DNA of 64,000 bases, from positions 1,612,001 through 1,676,000 of the forward strand of contig NZ_FOYV01000001.1 of assembly GCF_900115175.1 (NCBI RefSeq). Direction: 5' to 3'. The position numbers and the translations under genes are program-made. Of the stretch, positions 37,686 to 48,704 are shown one piece after another; position 1 is the first letter of the stretch; every line of letters begins with the position of its first letter. Origin of the DNA: Marinobacter gudaonensis (GTDB taxonomy: Bacteria > Pseudomonadota > Gammaproteobacteria > Pseudomonadales > Oleiphilaceae). The notes below the pieces were generated by a model. It searched no databases. It had not been told where the DNA came from and saw only the letters and a list, made by a program, of their open reading frames with translations.

Positions 37686-40349
37686 TTAGCTCAGCACCGG
37701 GTTCGTTTTGTTGCGATCGATTCCGTACTTGCGCATGGCTTCGAGAACCACTTCCTTCTTCACTTCACCATCCTGGGCCAGGGCTGAAAGCGCCGTCACC
37801 GTTACATAGTAGCGGTCCACCTCAAAGAAGCTGCGCAGCTTCTCGCGGGTGTCACTGCGACCGAAGCCGTCGGTACCCAGGGTGAGATAGGTCTTGGGAA
37901 TGAACGCCCGCAGTTGCTCGGAGTGCAGCTTGATGTAGTCGGTGGACGACACCACCGGACCGGACTGCTTCTCCAGGCACTGGGTGACGTAGGCCTTCTT
38001 GGGCTTGTCATCCGGGTGCAGGCGGTTCCACCGTTCGATGTGCTGACCTTCGCGGGCCAGTTCATTGAAGCTGGTGACACTCCATACGTCTGAGGCAACA
38101 CCCCAGTCGTCCTTCAGCATCTGGGCGGCAGCACGCACCTCGTTAAGGATGGCGCCGGCACCGAGCAGCTGGACCCGGGGCGTTTTCTTGCGACCCTTGG
38201 TTTCCACCGACTCGAACAGGTACATACCTTTGATGATGCCGTCCTCGCAGCCCTTGGGCATGGCCGGCTGTTCGTAGTTCTCGTTCTCGATGGTCAGGTA
38301 ATAGAAAACGTTCTGGTTGTCCTCGAACATTTCCTTCATGCCCTGTCGCAGAACCACGGCCATCTCGTAGCCGTAGGCCGGGTCGTAGGCCTTACAGTTG
38401 GGGATGGTGTTCGCCAGGATATGGCTGTGGCCGTCCTGGTGCTGCAAGCCTTCACCGTTCAGTGTGGTACGGCCCGCAGTTCCACCAATCAGGAACCCTC
38501 GGGCCTGGATGTCACCGGAGGCCCACGCCAGATCCCCCACACGCTGGAAGCCGAACATGGAGTAGAAGATGTAGAACGGAATCAGCGGGAAGTTGTTGGT
38601 GCTGTAGGAGGTCGCTGCCGCCATCCAGGCCGCCATGGAGCCGTCCTCGTTAATGCCTTCCTCGAGAATCTGGCCCTTCTTGTCCTCCCGGTAGTACATG
38701 ATCTGGTCACGGTCTTCCGGCACGTACTTCTGGCCTTCCGCCGTGTAGATTCCCAACTGGCGGAACATGCCCTCCATACCGAAGGTACGGGCCTCGTCCG
38801 GCACGATCGGCACCACACGCTTGCCGATGCGCTTGTCCTTGGTCAGTGCCGTGAGGATCCGCACGAACGCCATGGTGGTGGAGATCTTCCGATCACCCGA
38901 GCCGTCCAGAACCGCCTTGAAGATATCCAGTTCCGGAATCTGCAACGGCTGGCAGTCCTTGCGGCGCTTCGGATAGAAGCCGCCCAGCTCCTGCCGGCGC
39001 TTCTTCATGTAAACGATTTCCGGACTGTCCGGGGCCGGCCGGTAATACGGCACGTCCTTCAGCTCGTCGTCCTTCAGCGGCACCGCAAACCGGTCGCGGA
39101 ACGACTTCAGCTGTTCGATGTCCAGTTTTTTCAGCGAGTGTGCAGTGTTCTGCGCCTCGCCGGCCTCGCCGAAACCATAGCCCTTGATGGTGTGGGCCAG
39201 GATCACGGTCGGGCGCCCGCCGTTGTTATGGATGGCGTGGTGGTAGGCCGCGTAGATCTTATACGGGTCGTGACCGCCGCGGTTGAGCTTGTTGATCTCC
39301 TCATCAGAGAGACTTTCCACCAGCTTGGCCAGTTCCGGATTGCGGCCAAAGAAATGCTTCCGGGTGTAGGCGGGCCCATTACTCTTGAAGTTCTGGAGCT
39401 CGCCGTCGCAGACCTCGTCCATGGCCCGCTGCATCACGCCTTCCTTGTCTTTTTCGAACAGCGGATCCCAATGGCGACCCCACACCACTTTCAGCACGTT
39501 CCAGCCGGCGCCACGAAATACGCCTTCGAGTTCCTGCATGATCTTGCCGTTGCCGCGAACCGGGCCATCCAGCCGCTGCAGGTTGCAGTTGACTACAAAG
39601 ATGAGGTTGCTGAGGTTTTCACGGCCGGCCATGGAGATGGAGCCCAGGGTTTCCGGCTCGTCGCATTCACCGTCGCCTACGAAGCACCATACCTTGCGGT
39701 TGCCCATATCGATGAGCTCGCGGTTGTGCAGGTACTTCATCACATGAGCCTGATAGATGGCCTGGATCGGCCCCAGGCCCATGGAAACTGTCGGGAACTG
39801 CCAGTAGTCCGGCATTAGCCAGGGGTGCGGGTAGGAAGACAGACCTGTGCCGTCGACTTCCTCGCGGTACTTGTCCAGGTCCTTTTCATCGAACCGTCCT
39901 TCAAGGAAGGAACGGGCATAGATACCCGGGGAGGAGTGCCCCTGGAAATACACCAGATCGGATTCGCGCTCGTTGTCGCCACCGTGGAAGAAATAGTTGA
40001 AACCAACGTCGTAGAGGGTTGCTGCCGAGGAGAACGAGGATACGTGGCCGCCGAGGTCACCCGGACGCTGGTTGGCGCGCATGACCATGGCCATCGCATT
40101 CCAGCGGATCAGTGAGCGAATCCGCCGCTCCATGAACAGGTCACCGGGCATGGGCGCCTGCTGGGATACGGGAATGCTGTTCCGGAATGGCGTGGTAATG
40201 GAATAAGGTAGCTCGGTGCCATCGCGGCTGGCCCGTTCGGAGAGCCTCTCGAGAATATATTTGGCCCGGTCTACGCCTTCGTTCTCGATCAGAGATTCCA
40301 GCGCGTCCAGCCATTCACTGGTTTCAATGGGATCATCGTCCTGGTACAT
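37686..40349 (-). CDS. aceE: Pyruvate dehydrogenase E1 component (homodimeric type)
   Basis: 887 residues starting MYQDDDPIETSEW at 40349, five bases after GGAGG; a TTG directly upstream is not needed. The thiamine-diphosphate motif GDGECDEPE...NCNLQRLDGPVRGN is at about 230-275. An N-terminal GGHVSSFSSAATLYDVGFNYFF is typical of AceE. It decarboxylates pyruvate and acetylates the E2 lipoyl groups. It heads the aceE-aceF operon, read leftwards from the long AT-rich spacer at 40353-41005. Confidence 0.96.
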   Translation of the reverse strand: MYQDDDPIETSEWLDALESLIENEGVDRAKYILERLSERASRDGTELPYSITTPFRNSIPVSQQAPMPGDLFMERRIRSLIRWNAMAMVMRANQRPGDLGGHVSSFSSAATLYDVGFNYFFHGGDNERESDLVYFQGHSSPGIYARSFLEGRFDEKDLDKYREEVDGTGLSSYPHPWLMPDYWQFPTVSMGLGPIQAIYQAHVMKYLHNRELIDMGNRKVWCFVGDGECDEPETLGSISMAGRENLSNLIFVVNCNLQRLDGPVRGNGKIMQELEGVFRGAGWNVLKVVWGRHWDPLFEKDKEGVMQRAMDEVCDGELQNFKSNGPAYTRKHFFGRNPELAKLVESLSDEEINKLNRGGHDPYKIYAAYHHAIHNNGGRPTVILAHTIKGYGFGEAGEAQNTAHSLKKLDIEQLKSFRDRFAVPLKDDELKDVPYYRPAPDSPEIVYMKKRRQELGGFYPKRRKDCQPLQIPELDIFKAVLDGSGDRKISTTMAFVRILTALTKDKRIGKRVVPIVPDEARTFGMEGMFRQLGIYTAEGQKYVPEDRDQIMYYREDKKGQILEEGINEDGSMAAWMAAATSYSTNNFPLIPFYIFYSMFGFQRVGDLAWASGDIQARGFLIGGTAGRTTLNGEGLQHQDGHSHILANTIPNCKAYDPAYGYEMAVVLRQGMKEMFEDNQNVFYYLTIENENYEQPAMPKGCEDGIIKGMYLFESVETKGRKKTPRVQLLGAGAILNEVRAAAQMLKDDWGVASDVWSVTSFNELAREGQHIERWNRLHPDDKPKKAYVTQCLEKQSGPVVSSTDYIKLHSEQLRAFIPKTYLTLGTDGFGRSDTREKLRSFFEVDRYYVTVTALSALAQDGEVKKEVVLEAMRKYGIDRNKTNPVLS

Positions 40350-41005
40350 CAAACCCTCCCCTTGGCATCAAAAGGTGCAGCGCGGCCACGATCAGCAGCC
40401 GGCGCGATGCGGTGTCAATGAGCTGCGATTACATGCAGTGTGTTGTTATGGGTATATCCGCCTGACAGGTGTACCGGTGCTCAGTACACAGAACCTGTAG
40501 TAAGCATAGAACAGCTTTCACACTTTTCATGCCGGATCGCCCCGGTTTTCGGGCTTTTGACCCTGGTCGATCAGCATCGAGACAGACGTGAACAGATCTG
40601 TTATCCCAATCCGTAGTATTTTTACTACATTTCGCCTATCAAATTCAATTGAAGCCCACCCCTGAGTCCATTTCTGGGCCGCTTCTTGCGGTTAGTTACG
40701 GAAGAATGACCGTTTTTGGACCACTAAACAACCAGAATGCGACCAATGTCGTAGCATTCCTATCACAGAGAATTTTGTTACCGTGCTAAACGATCTCATT
40801 CGCCACAATTAGCGTAATTTCGAGATATTTACCCGTATTTTCATAACTTTAACGGCAGCATCTGGCCGCGGTACTGCAGTTTTCCGTCAGCTATTAATTA
40901 GACCTGAAAATAAATTCCTATTTATGTATACTTGCCTGCCTGATTTTTAACCACCAAAAAGTGGTCGGACCACTTTTTACTCAGTCAACCAACAGAGGGC
41001 GATCT
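40350..41005. other. 656-bp AT-rich intergenic region between aceE and the KamA-like gene
   Basis: No ORF with a credible start and ribosome-binding site was found. The region is clearly richer in A+T than its neighbours. Dyads seen are GTAGTA-N4-TACTAC (40613-40628), a nested TGTAC/GTACA (40470-40488) and the perfect 23-bp palindrome at 40956-40978. TTGAAT (40648-40643, minus) with an A-rich -10 about 18 bases on is a weak candidate aceE promoter. It must hold both divergent promoters. Confidence 0.7.
40956..40978. promoter_or_regulatory. Perfect 23-bp palindrome, predicted FCD/GntR-type operator
   Basis: Arms AAAAAGTGGTC and GACCACTTTTT around a single G, 27 bases before the ATG of the KamA-like gene and just after TATACT (40927-40932). 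The core TGGTCNGACCA is that of the two operators of the glycolate cluster, so a GntR/FCD regulator probably acts here. Confidence 0.7.
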
Positions 41006-42370
41006 ATGAACTCCATCGTCACCTTTCCGAACCGGATTCCCACCACGGAGTTCGAGGAACGGCGCTTCAAGGTCTACACAGACCGCCAGCTCGACAAGAT
41101 CGAGATCATTCAGAACCTTCCTGAAGAGACCCTGTTTGAGATGAAGGTGGTGGCCAGTGTGCTGCCTTTCCGGGTCAACGAATACGTTATCAATGAACTG
41201 ATCAACTGGGACCAGGTGCCCAACGATCCGATCTACCAGCTTGTCTTCCCGCAGAAAGGCATGCTCAAGGATGAACATTTCGAGCGTATGGCAGCGCTGC
41301 ACCGGGAAGGTGCCGACAAGAAGGAAATCCAGGCGGTCGCCAAGGAGATCCGAGACGAGCTGAACCCGCATCCGGCCGGGCAGATGGAAATGAACATGCC
41401 GGAACTGGACGGCGAGGTGCTCGACGGCGTGCAGCACAAATACCGGGAGACCGTACTGTTCTTCCCGGCCCAGGGGCAGACCTGCCACTCCTATTGCACT
41501 TTCTGTTTCCGCTGGGCGCAATTTGTCGGTGATAAAGACCTGAAGATGGCCAGCACCGAAGCCGAAAAGCTGCATGGCTACTTGAAAGAGCACACCGAAG
41601 TCACCGACCTGCTGGTGACCGGTGGCGACCCCATGGTCATGAAGACCAAGAACCTGGTGCAGTACCTGGAGCCACTGCTGGAGCCCGAGTTTGACCACAT
41701 CCAGACCGTCCGGATCGGCACCAAGGCACTGACCTTCTGGCCATACCGCTTCGTGACCGACAAGGACGCCGACGAGCTGATTGATCTGTTTGCGCGCCTC
41801 GTAGACGCCGGCAAGCACGTGGCTATCATGGCCCACTACAACCACTGGCAGGAGATCACCACCGAGATTGCCGAAGAGGCGATCCGCCGCATCCGCGCCA
41901 CCGGCGCCGAAATCCGCGCCCAAGGCCCGCTGATCAAGCACGTCAACGACGACGCCGACGCCTGGGCGAAGCTGTGGAAGAAGGAAGTGAAGCTGGGCAT
42001 CATCCCCTACTACATGTTCGTAGAGCGGGACACCGGCGCCAAGAACTACTTCGAGGTTCCCCTGGCGGAGGCCTACCACATTTACCGGGAAGCCATGAAA
42101 CAGGTCTCCGGCCTGGCGCGCACCGCGCGCGGCCCGTCCATGAGTGCTGGCCCCGGCAAGGTGGAGATCCAGGGCATCACGGAAATCAAGGGCGAAAAAG
42201 TCTTTGTGCTGCGCTTCCTGCAGGGTCGTAACCCGGACTGGGTACAACGCCCCTTCTTTGCCAAGTACAGCGACACCGCTACCTGGTTGCATGAGCTTGA
42301 GCCAGCGTTTGGCGAGGAGAAGTTTTTCTTCGAAGATGAGTACGAGCAGATGAAGAAAGGCAACGGCTGA
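41006..42370 (+). CDS. KamA-family radical SAM protein, probable amino-acid 2,3-aminomutase of altered specificity
   Basis: 454 residues starting at 41006 after AGAGGGC. The radical SAM cysteines are Cys160, Cys164 and Cys167 in CHSYCTFCFRW, unlike the YCRHCTRRR form of lysine 2,3-aminomutase. TGGDPMV (about 205-211) is the usual GGD motif, and Lys385 in AGPGK matches the PLP lysine of the PGGGGK motif. Aligning PYYMFVERDTG with the PYYIYQCDLSMG region puts Arg341 and Ser378 at the two lysine-binding aspartates. It should move an amino group from C2 to C3 of a substrate other than lysine. No acetyltransferase or degradation gene is adjacent. Confidence 0.85.
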   Translation: MNSIVTFPNRIPTTEFEERRFKVYTDRQLDKIEIIQNLPEETLFEMKVVASVLPFRVNEYVINELINWDQVPNDPIYQLVFPQKGMLKDEHFERMAALHREGADKKEIQAVAKEIRDELNPHPAGQMEMNMPELDGEVLDGVQHKYRETVLFFPAQGQTCHSYCTFCFRWAQFVGDKDLKMASTEAEKLHGYLKEHTEVTDLLVTGGDPMVMKTKNLVQYLEPLLEPEFDHIQTVRIGTKALTFWPYRFVTDKDADELIDLFARLVDAGKHVAIMAHYNHWQEITTEIAEEAIRRIRATGAEIRAQGPLIKHVNDDADAWAKLWKKEVKLGIIPYYMFVERDTGAKNYFEVPLAEAYHIYREAMKQVSGLARTARGPSMSAGPGKVEIQGITEIKGEKVFVLRFLQGRNPDWVQRPFFAKYSDTATWLHELEPAFGEEKFFFEDEYEQMKKGNG

Positions 42371-42393
42371 GTCTCCTTCTGTTCCGGGCGCCG

Positions 42394-43449
42394 CTATCCT
42401 GGCGCCCGGGCATAGTCCCGGGGCGAACGCCCGGTCCAGCGCCGGAACGCCCGACTGAAATTGGTCACATCAGAATACCCCAGCAGGTCCGACACCTGCC
42501 CGATGCTTTTCTGACCCACCGCCAGCAGCCGCCGGGCGTGCTGCTGACGCATGGATTCCACAAGATCGCGAAACACCACACCTTCGGCGCGCAATCGACG
42601 CTGCAGGGTTCGGGTTGTGACGTTCAGCTTTGCGGCCACCTCCTCTATCGAAGCAAAGCCCATCTCCTCATCGAACACCAGATCCCGCACCTGCTGCATC
42701 AGGGAACGGCCGCCACCAAGGCGCCCCAACTCCTCCTTGCATTGCTCCCGGGCCACCCGCGCCGCCACCGGGTCAGACATAACCAGCGGGGATTGCAGGA
42801 TCGACCGGTCGAACACAAAGCCATTAAAGTCGCCATCGAAGGTCAGCGGGCCGGCCATCAGGTGATCGAAGCGGCTCATGAATGAGGGCTGGGCAAAACG
42901 GACCACCCCCCTACCCCGAAGCCTGGTGCCGGTGAGTGCCTCGGCCATCGCGGCGAAACCGGTAAGCAGGAACATGGCACCCACTTCCCCCAACTGGTAG
43001 CGCTCGTCGCGCTCGGCAAAGGCCAGGCGAACCCGATCGCCCTGCTGATCCAGACGCAGCTCCAGGTCCGATGACGGCATGTTGAAGTAGGCGATGGCAA
43101 TGTCCAGCGCCTCACCCAGGGTCCTTGCCACCATTGCGGCCTGGCCAATCACACCGTGACAGGACACTTTCATCTGCAGCCCCATCAGAAAGCCCATGCC
43201 AGGCTCACCGGTCAGCGAGATGGCTCGCTGGATCAACCGGGCAAAGCAGTCCCTGGGCAGGCGAAACCCACTGCGCAGAAGATCCTCGAGAACCAGCCCC
43301 TCGTGCTCCAGCAGTTCCGCCACCGGAACATTCCAGCGCTCTGTCACATCGATCAGCAGCAGGACATAGGTGCCGGGAACCGTGGGCTGGCTCGACACAA
43401 TGGCAACGGCTGCCTTGTTGGTTGTCGTCAAATGATCGTTTTTTGTCAT
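42394..43449 (-). CDS. AraC-family transcriptional regulator (Arabinose_bd-type N-terminus)
   Basis: 351 residues from the ATG at 43449; longer readings run into the divergent gene. The C-terminal AraC helix-turn-helix is visible: SIEEVAAKLNVTTRTLQRRLRAEGVVFRDLVESMRQQHARRLLAVGQKSIGQVSDLLGYSDVTNFSRAFRRWTGRSPRDY (about 267-345). The N-terminal 190 residues match the arabinose-binding-like domain found in OruR/ArgR-like and fatty-acid or alkane-related regulators. It is divergent from the desaturase gene, with 103 bp between starts, and is its probable regulator. Confidence 0.9.
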   Translation of the reverse strand: MTKNDHLTTTNKAAVAIVSSQPTVPGTYVLLLIDVTERWNVPVAELLEHEGLVLEDLLRSGFRLPRDCFARLIQRAISLTGEPGMGFLMGLQMKVSCHGVIGQAAMVARTLGEALDIAIAYFNMPSSDLELRLDQQGDRVRLAFAERDERYQLGEVGAMFLLTGFAAMAEALTGTRLRGRGVVRFAQPSFMSRFDHLMAGPLTFDGDFNGFVFDRSILQSPLVMSDPVAARVAREQCKEELGRLGGGRSLMQQVRDLVFDEEMGFASIEEVAAKLNVTTRTLQRRLRAEGVVFRDLVESMRQQHARRLLAVGQKSIGQVSDLLGYSDVTNFSRAFRRWTGRSPRDYARAPG

Positions 43450-43552
43450 CGGTTCATAGCCGGTACTGACGTGTAGGGAATCACAATAGCAGCTGATAAA
43501 ACCGGGTGTAGGTGCCCGGTTGACATGTCCAACCGTAAAAAAGGTCAAAACC

Positions 43553-44659
43553 ATGTCTGTTGATCCGAACACCCTGAGCGACGCGGAGAAAACCGAACAT
43601 ATCCGCAAGACCATCCTGGAGGAGGGGCGGGCCCTGCGTCGCCGGCACCCCTGGCTGGAAAGACACCAGAACCTGATTGGTGCCACCATCATGGCCATTT
43701 CGCTTCTGGGCATGATTTCCAGCGGCGCGCTCTATGTGATGGAGCTCATACCCTGGTGGATCTGTGTTCCGGTGACAGCGATCTTTGCCTCGCTGATTCA
43801 TGAGCTGGAGCACGACCTGATTCACCTCATGTACTTCAAGAACCGGCCCTGGGCCAACGATCTGATGCTGGCGCTGGGATGGCTGGCCCGAGCCAGCACC
43901 ATCAGCCCATTCGTGAGGCGCAAGCTGCACCTGCACCACCACAAGTTCAGCGGAACCGAGAGTGATCTTGAGGAGCGCGGCATCACCAACGGTGAGCGCT
44001 GGGGCGTCCGTCGCCTGCTGATGACAGGCGACAACATGCTGGCCGTACTGCTGCGGCCTTTCACCATGCAGCGCGCGGTTCGTGACTACATTCGCAGCCA
44101 GAAGCCGGCGTCGCAGGGCGACGCCAGAAAAATGAGCCTGCAGCAGCTGCTCGCCTATGCGCCGCTTGGCAACCTCTATTACCTGCTGTTCCACAGCTGG
44201 GTGCTGGCACACCTGGTGCTGTTCGCCGCACAGCTCTCAGGCGCCCCCATCAGCCTGTCGGAGGGGATGGCAACCGGGCTTGCAGCGCTCGACACCTTTG
44301 CCGTGGTGTACATGCTGCCGTCTTTCCTGCGCACCTTCTGCTTGCACTTCATTAGCTCGAACATGCACTACTACGGCGATGTCGAGCCCAGGAACGTGAT
44401 GCAGCAGTGCCAGGTTCTCAATCCCTGGTGGCTGATGCCGATGCAGCTGTTCTGCTTCAACTTCGGCAGTACCCACGCCATCCATCATTTTGCCGTGCGC
44501 GAGCCCTTTTACATTCGACAATGGACGGCACCGGCAGCGCACCGGGTCATGAGGAAAATGGGGGTGCGATTCAACGACTATGGCACCTTCCTGAGGGGCA
44601 ATCGGTTCTCTAGGGACACGTCCTCGCGCCAGCAGGATGGCAGCGAGCTGGCCGTGTAG
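43553..44659 (+). CDS. Membrane fatty-acid desaturase family protein
   Basis: 368 residues from the ATG at 43553 after AAAAAGG; a TTG at 43520 is less likely. The three histidine boxes of non-heme di-iron desaturases are present: HELEH (83-87), HLHHH (126-130) and HAIHH (308-312). Hydrophobic helices flank residues 43-80 and about 200-265. It introduces double bonds or hydroxyls into acyl chains in the inner membrane; the exact substrate is unknown. Divergence from an AraC regulator suggests inducible expression. Confidence 0.88.
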   Translation: MSVDPNTLSDAEKTEHIRKTILEEGRALRRRHPWLERHQNLIGATIMAISLLGMISSGALYVMELIPWWICVPVTAIFASLIHELEHDLIHLMYFKNRPWANDLMLALGWLARASTISPFVRRKLHLHHHKFSGTESDLEERGITNGERWGVRRLLMTGDNMLAVLLRPFTMQRAVRDYIRSQKPASQGDARKMSLQQLLAYAPLGNLYYLLFHSWVLAHLVLFAAQLSGAPISLSEGMATGLAALDTFAVVYMLPSFLRTFCLHFISSNMHYYGDVEPRNVMQQCQVLNPWWLMPMQLFCFNFGSTHAIHHFAVREPFYIRQWTAPAAHRVMRKMGVRFNDYGTFLRGNRFSRDTSSRQQDGSELAV

Positions 44660-44696
44660 GCGACCAGCCATCGCGAGCGCTTGCTCGACCACCGAA

Positions 44697-45017
44697 TCAG
44701 CGTTTTTGCTTGGGCACAAACCCCTCGGGTTTGTGCCTCAGCCACTCCACGAACGACCGCAACTCTTCCAGCTCCAGCAGTTTCTCGCGGGTGTTGAAGT
44801 ACAGCCCAAGCTCATGCTCGGTGCGAGCCTTGTGAATGGCGTTATGGCAGGGTCGACACACCCACAGGGTTCGGGTAATCAGGTCGTCTTTACTGAACAG
44901 CTTCTGGAAGCGCTTCTTGCGATGCAGGTGCTTGGGGATCAGATGGTGCCGGGTGAGCTTGGCCACCCGGCGCTCGCAGAGTTCACAGTTGTCAGGCTGG
45001 GGCGGGAGTTTGAGCAT
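44697..45017 (-). CDS. HNH endonuclease domain protein, 106 residues
   Basis: A compact single-domain HNH protein: CELCERR (Cys13, Cys16) and the LTRHHLIPKH helix with catalytic His, then LWVCRPCHNAIH near residues 52-63, giving the zinc-binding C-x2-C pair and the second histidine. There is no partner toxin, methylase or phage gene nearby, so a housekeeping DNA-processing role is more likely than restriction. It starts seven bases before the end of the CnoX gene region and may be co-transcribed. A perfect hairpin lies in its last codons. Confidence 0.85.
   Translation of the reverse strand: MLKLPPQPDNCELCERRVAKLTRHHLIPKHLHRKKRFQKLFSKDDLITRTLWVCRPCHNAIHKARTEHELGLYFNTREKLLELEELRSFVEWLRHKPEGFVPKQKR
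44713..44737. repeat. Perfect hairpin within the 3' end of the HNH gene
   Basis: An 11-bp stem GGCACAAACCC/GGGTTTGTGCC with a three-base loop lies five codons before the stop. No T-run follows on either strand. It may shield the mRNA 3' end in this convergent gap. Confidence 0.6.
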
Positions 45018-45023
45018 TCCACC

Positions 45024-45887
45024 TCAATGCATCAGGGTATACAGTTTCCGCCGATAGGTCCGTACATCCGGGTTGTTGTTGCCAAGCTTGTCGAACAGTT
45101 CGATCAAGGTGGTCTTGGCCACTTCGTCCTTGTACTTGCTGTCCACCTGCATCAGGCGGATCAGCAGATCCATCGCCTCGGCGTTGTTCTCCCTTAATAC
45201 GTGATGAAGCGCCAACAGGTGCAACGCGTTCGGATCTTTCGGGTCCTGCTCCAGGGCCATCTCCAGATCCTTGATTGGCGGAAGCTCGGCAGACTGCTTG
45301 AGGAACTTCACCCGTGCCGCCAGTTGCTTGGCCTGGTGCTGCAATTTCTCCTCGGGCGGCAGACTCTCGAGCACTTGTTCCGCGGTTTCCAGGTCTCCGG
45401 TCTCAGCTTTCAGCTGGGCGAGGTCGATCAATACCTGGAGGTTCTCAGGATCCTTACGGTTGAGCTCGGACAGAATGGCAAGAGCCCCGTCCACGTCGCC
45501 CTCTTCCCAGATGCGACGGGCCTTGTCGTGCGGATCCTCCTGCGGGGCCTGGACGTGTTTGTCCAGCACTTTGCGAATCTCGTTCTCCGGCAGGGCACCA
45601 TTGAAACCGTCCACGGCCTGGCCGTCTTTCACCAGGATCACGGTGGGCAGGCTGCGCACGCCAAGGCTGGCGGTCAGCTGCTCCTGCTCATCCGCGTTCA
45701 CCTTCGCCAGCATGAACCCGCCCTGGTATTCGTTGGCCAGCTTCTCCAGCAATGGCATCAACTGTTTGCAGGGGGCACACCACTCGGCCCAGACATCCAC
45801 CAGGATGGGCGTACTGGAAGAGGCTTCCATGACCTTCTGCTGGAAGTTTTCCATGGTCGCTTCGAAGATGTAGGGGGAGTTGCTCAT
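45024..45887 (-). CDS. cnoX: CnoX/YbbN-like thioredoxin-TPR chaperedoxin
   Basis: 287 residues from the ATG at 45887; a longer reading from 45977 lacks a site and adds non-conserved residues. The thioredoxin domain has WAEWCAPC (Cys37, Cys40) and LGVRSLPTVILVKDG with the cis-proline. A tetratricopeptide region follows (about 125-285: KARRIWEEGDVDGALAILSELNRKDPE). CnoX proteins protect oxidised substrates and hand them to GroEL/DnaK. The intact CxxC active site suggests real redox activity, unlike E. coli CnoX. It is divergent from a Lon-type protease gene. Confidence 0.9.
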   Translation of the reverse strand: MSNSPYIFEATMENFQQKVMEASSSTPILVDVWAEWCAPCKQLMPLLEKLANEYQGGFMLAKVNADEQEQLTASLGVRSLPTVILVKDGQAVDGFNGALPENEIRKVLDKHVQAPQEDPHDKARRIWEEGDVDGALAILSELNRKDPENLQVLIDLAQLKAETGDLETAEQVLESLPPEEKLQHQAKQLAARVKFLKQSAELPPIKDLEMALEQDPKDPNALHLLALHHVLRENNAEAMDLLIRLMQVDSKYKDEVAKTTLIELFDKLGNNNPDVRTYRRKLYTLMH

Positions 45888-46024
45888 GCCTGGCACCTGA
45901 AATTGTCGAAAGTTGTCGAGAGATCTTGAGATAAACAGGGCACCGTCCCTGAATCTCTGCGAATTGTCTGAGGACATGGGGCCGGCCCTGCAGAAATCAA
46001 GGCTTTGGAGACAAAACCCAACTC

Positions 46025-46054
46025 CTTGAAATTACCGTATCTGGCGTTACATAG
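46025..46054 (+). promoter_or_regulatory. Candidate heat-shock promoter of the Lon-type gene
   Basis: CTTGAAA (46025-46031) is a perfect sigma-32 -35 box, with TTACATAG about 15 bases later as a poor -10. It lies about 90 bases before the protease ATG. Confidence 0.3.
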
Positions 46055-46147
46055 GCTACAGAGACAGCCGACACAGACAGGACCTCGGGCCCACGTCTTA
46101 CCCGGCCCGGCGTAACGTACAACCTTTCCGGATGGACAGTTCACGGC

Positions 46148-48598
<2,451 letters not shown>

Positions 48599-48610
48599 CC
48601 GTGGAAGCTT

Positions 48611-48696
48611 GTCGGATTACGCTTCGCTAATCCGACCTACGGGGTTGAGGTGGTGGACTGGTAGGTCGGATTAGACTTAAAGGGTCGTAATCCGAC
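48611..48696. repeat. Pair of inverted REP-like palindromes
   Basis: Two hairpins with the arms GTCGGATTA/TAATCCGAC (48611-48636 and 48665-48696) face each other, each flanked by CCTAC or GTAGG. They occupy the gap between the convergent Lon and MarR genes. A third copy is at 58912-58939. They probably act as transcription barriers. Confidence 0.85.
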
Positions 48697-48704
48697 ACCC
48701 CGGT

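Noticed and set aside
40985..42292. 435-codon minus-strand open frame opposite the KamA-like gene
   Set aside because: Antisense shadow of a gene with catalytic motifs; no start signal.
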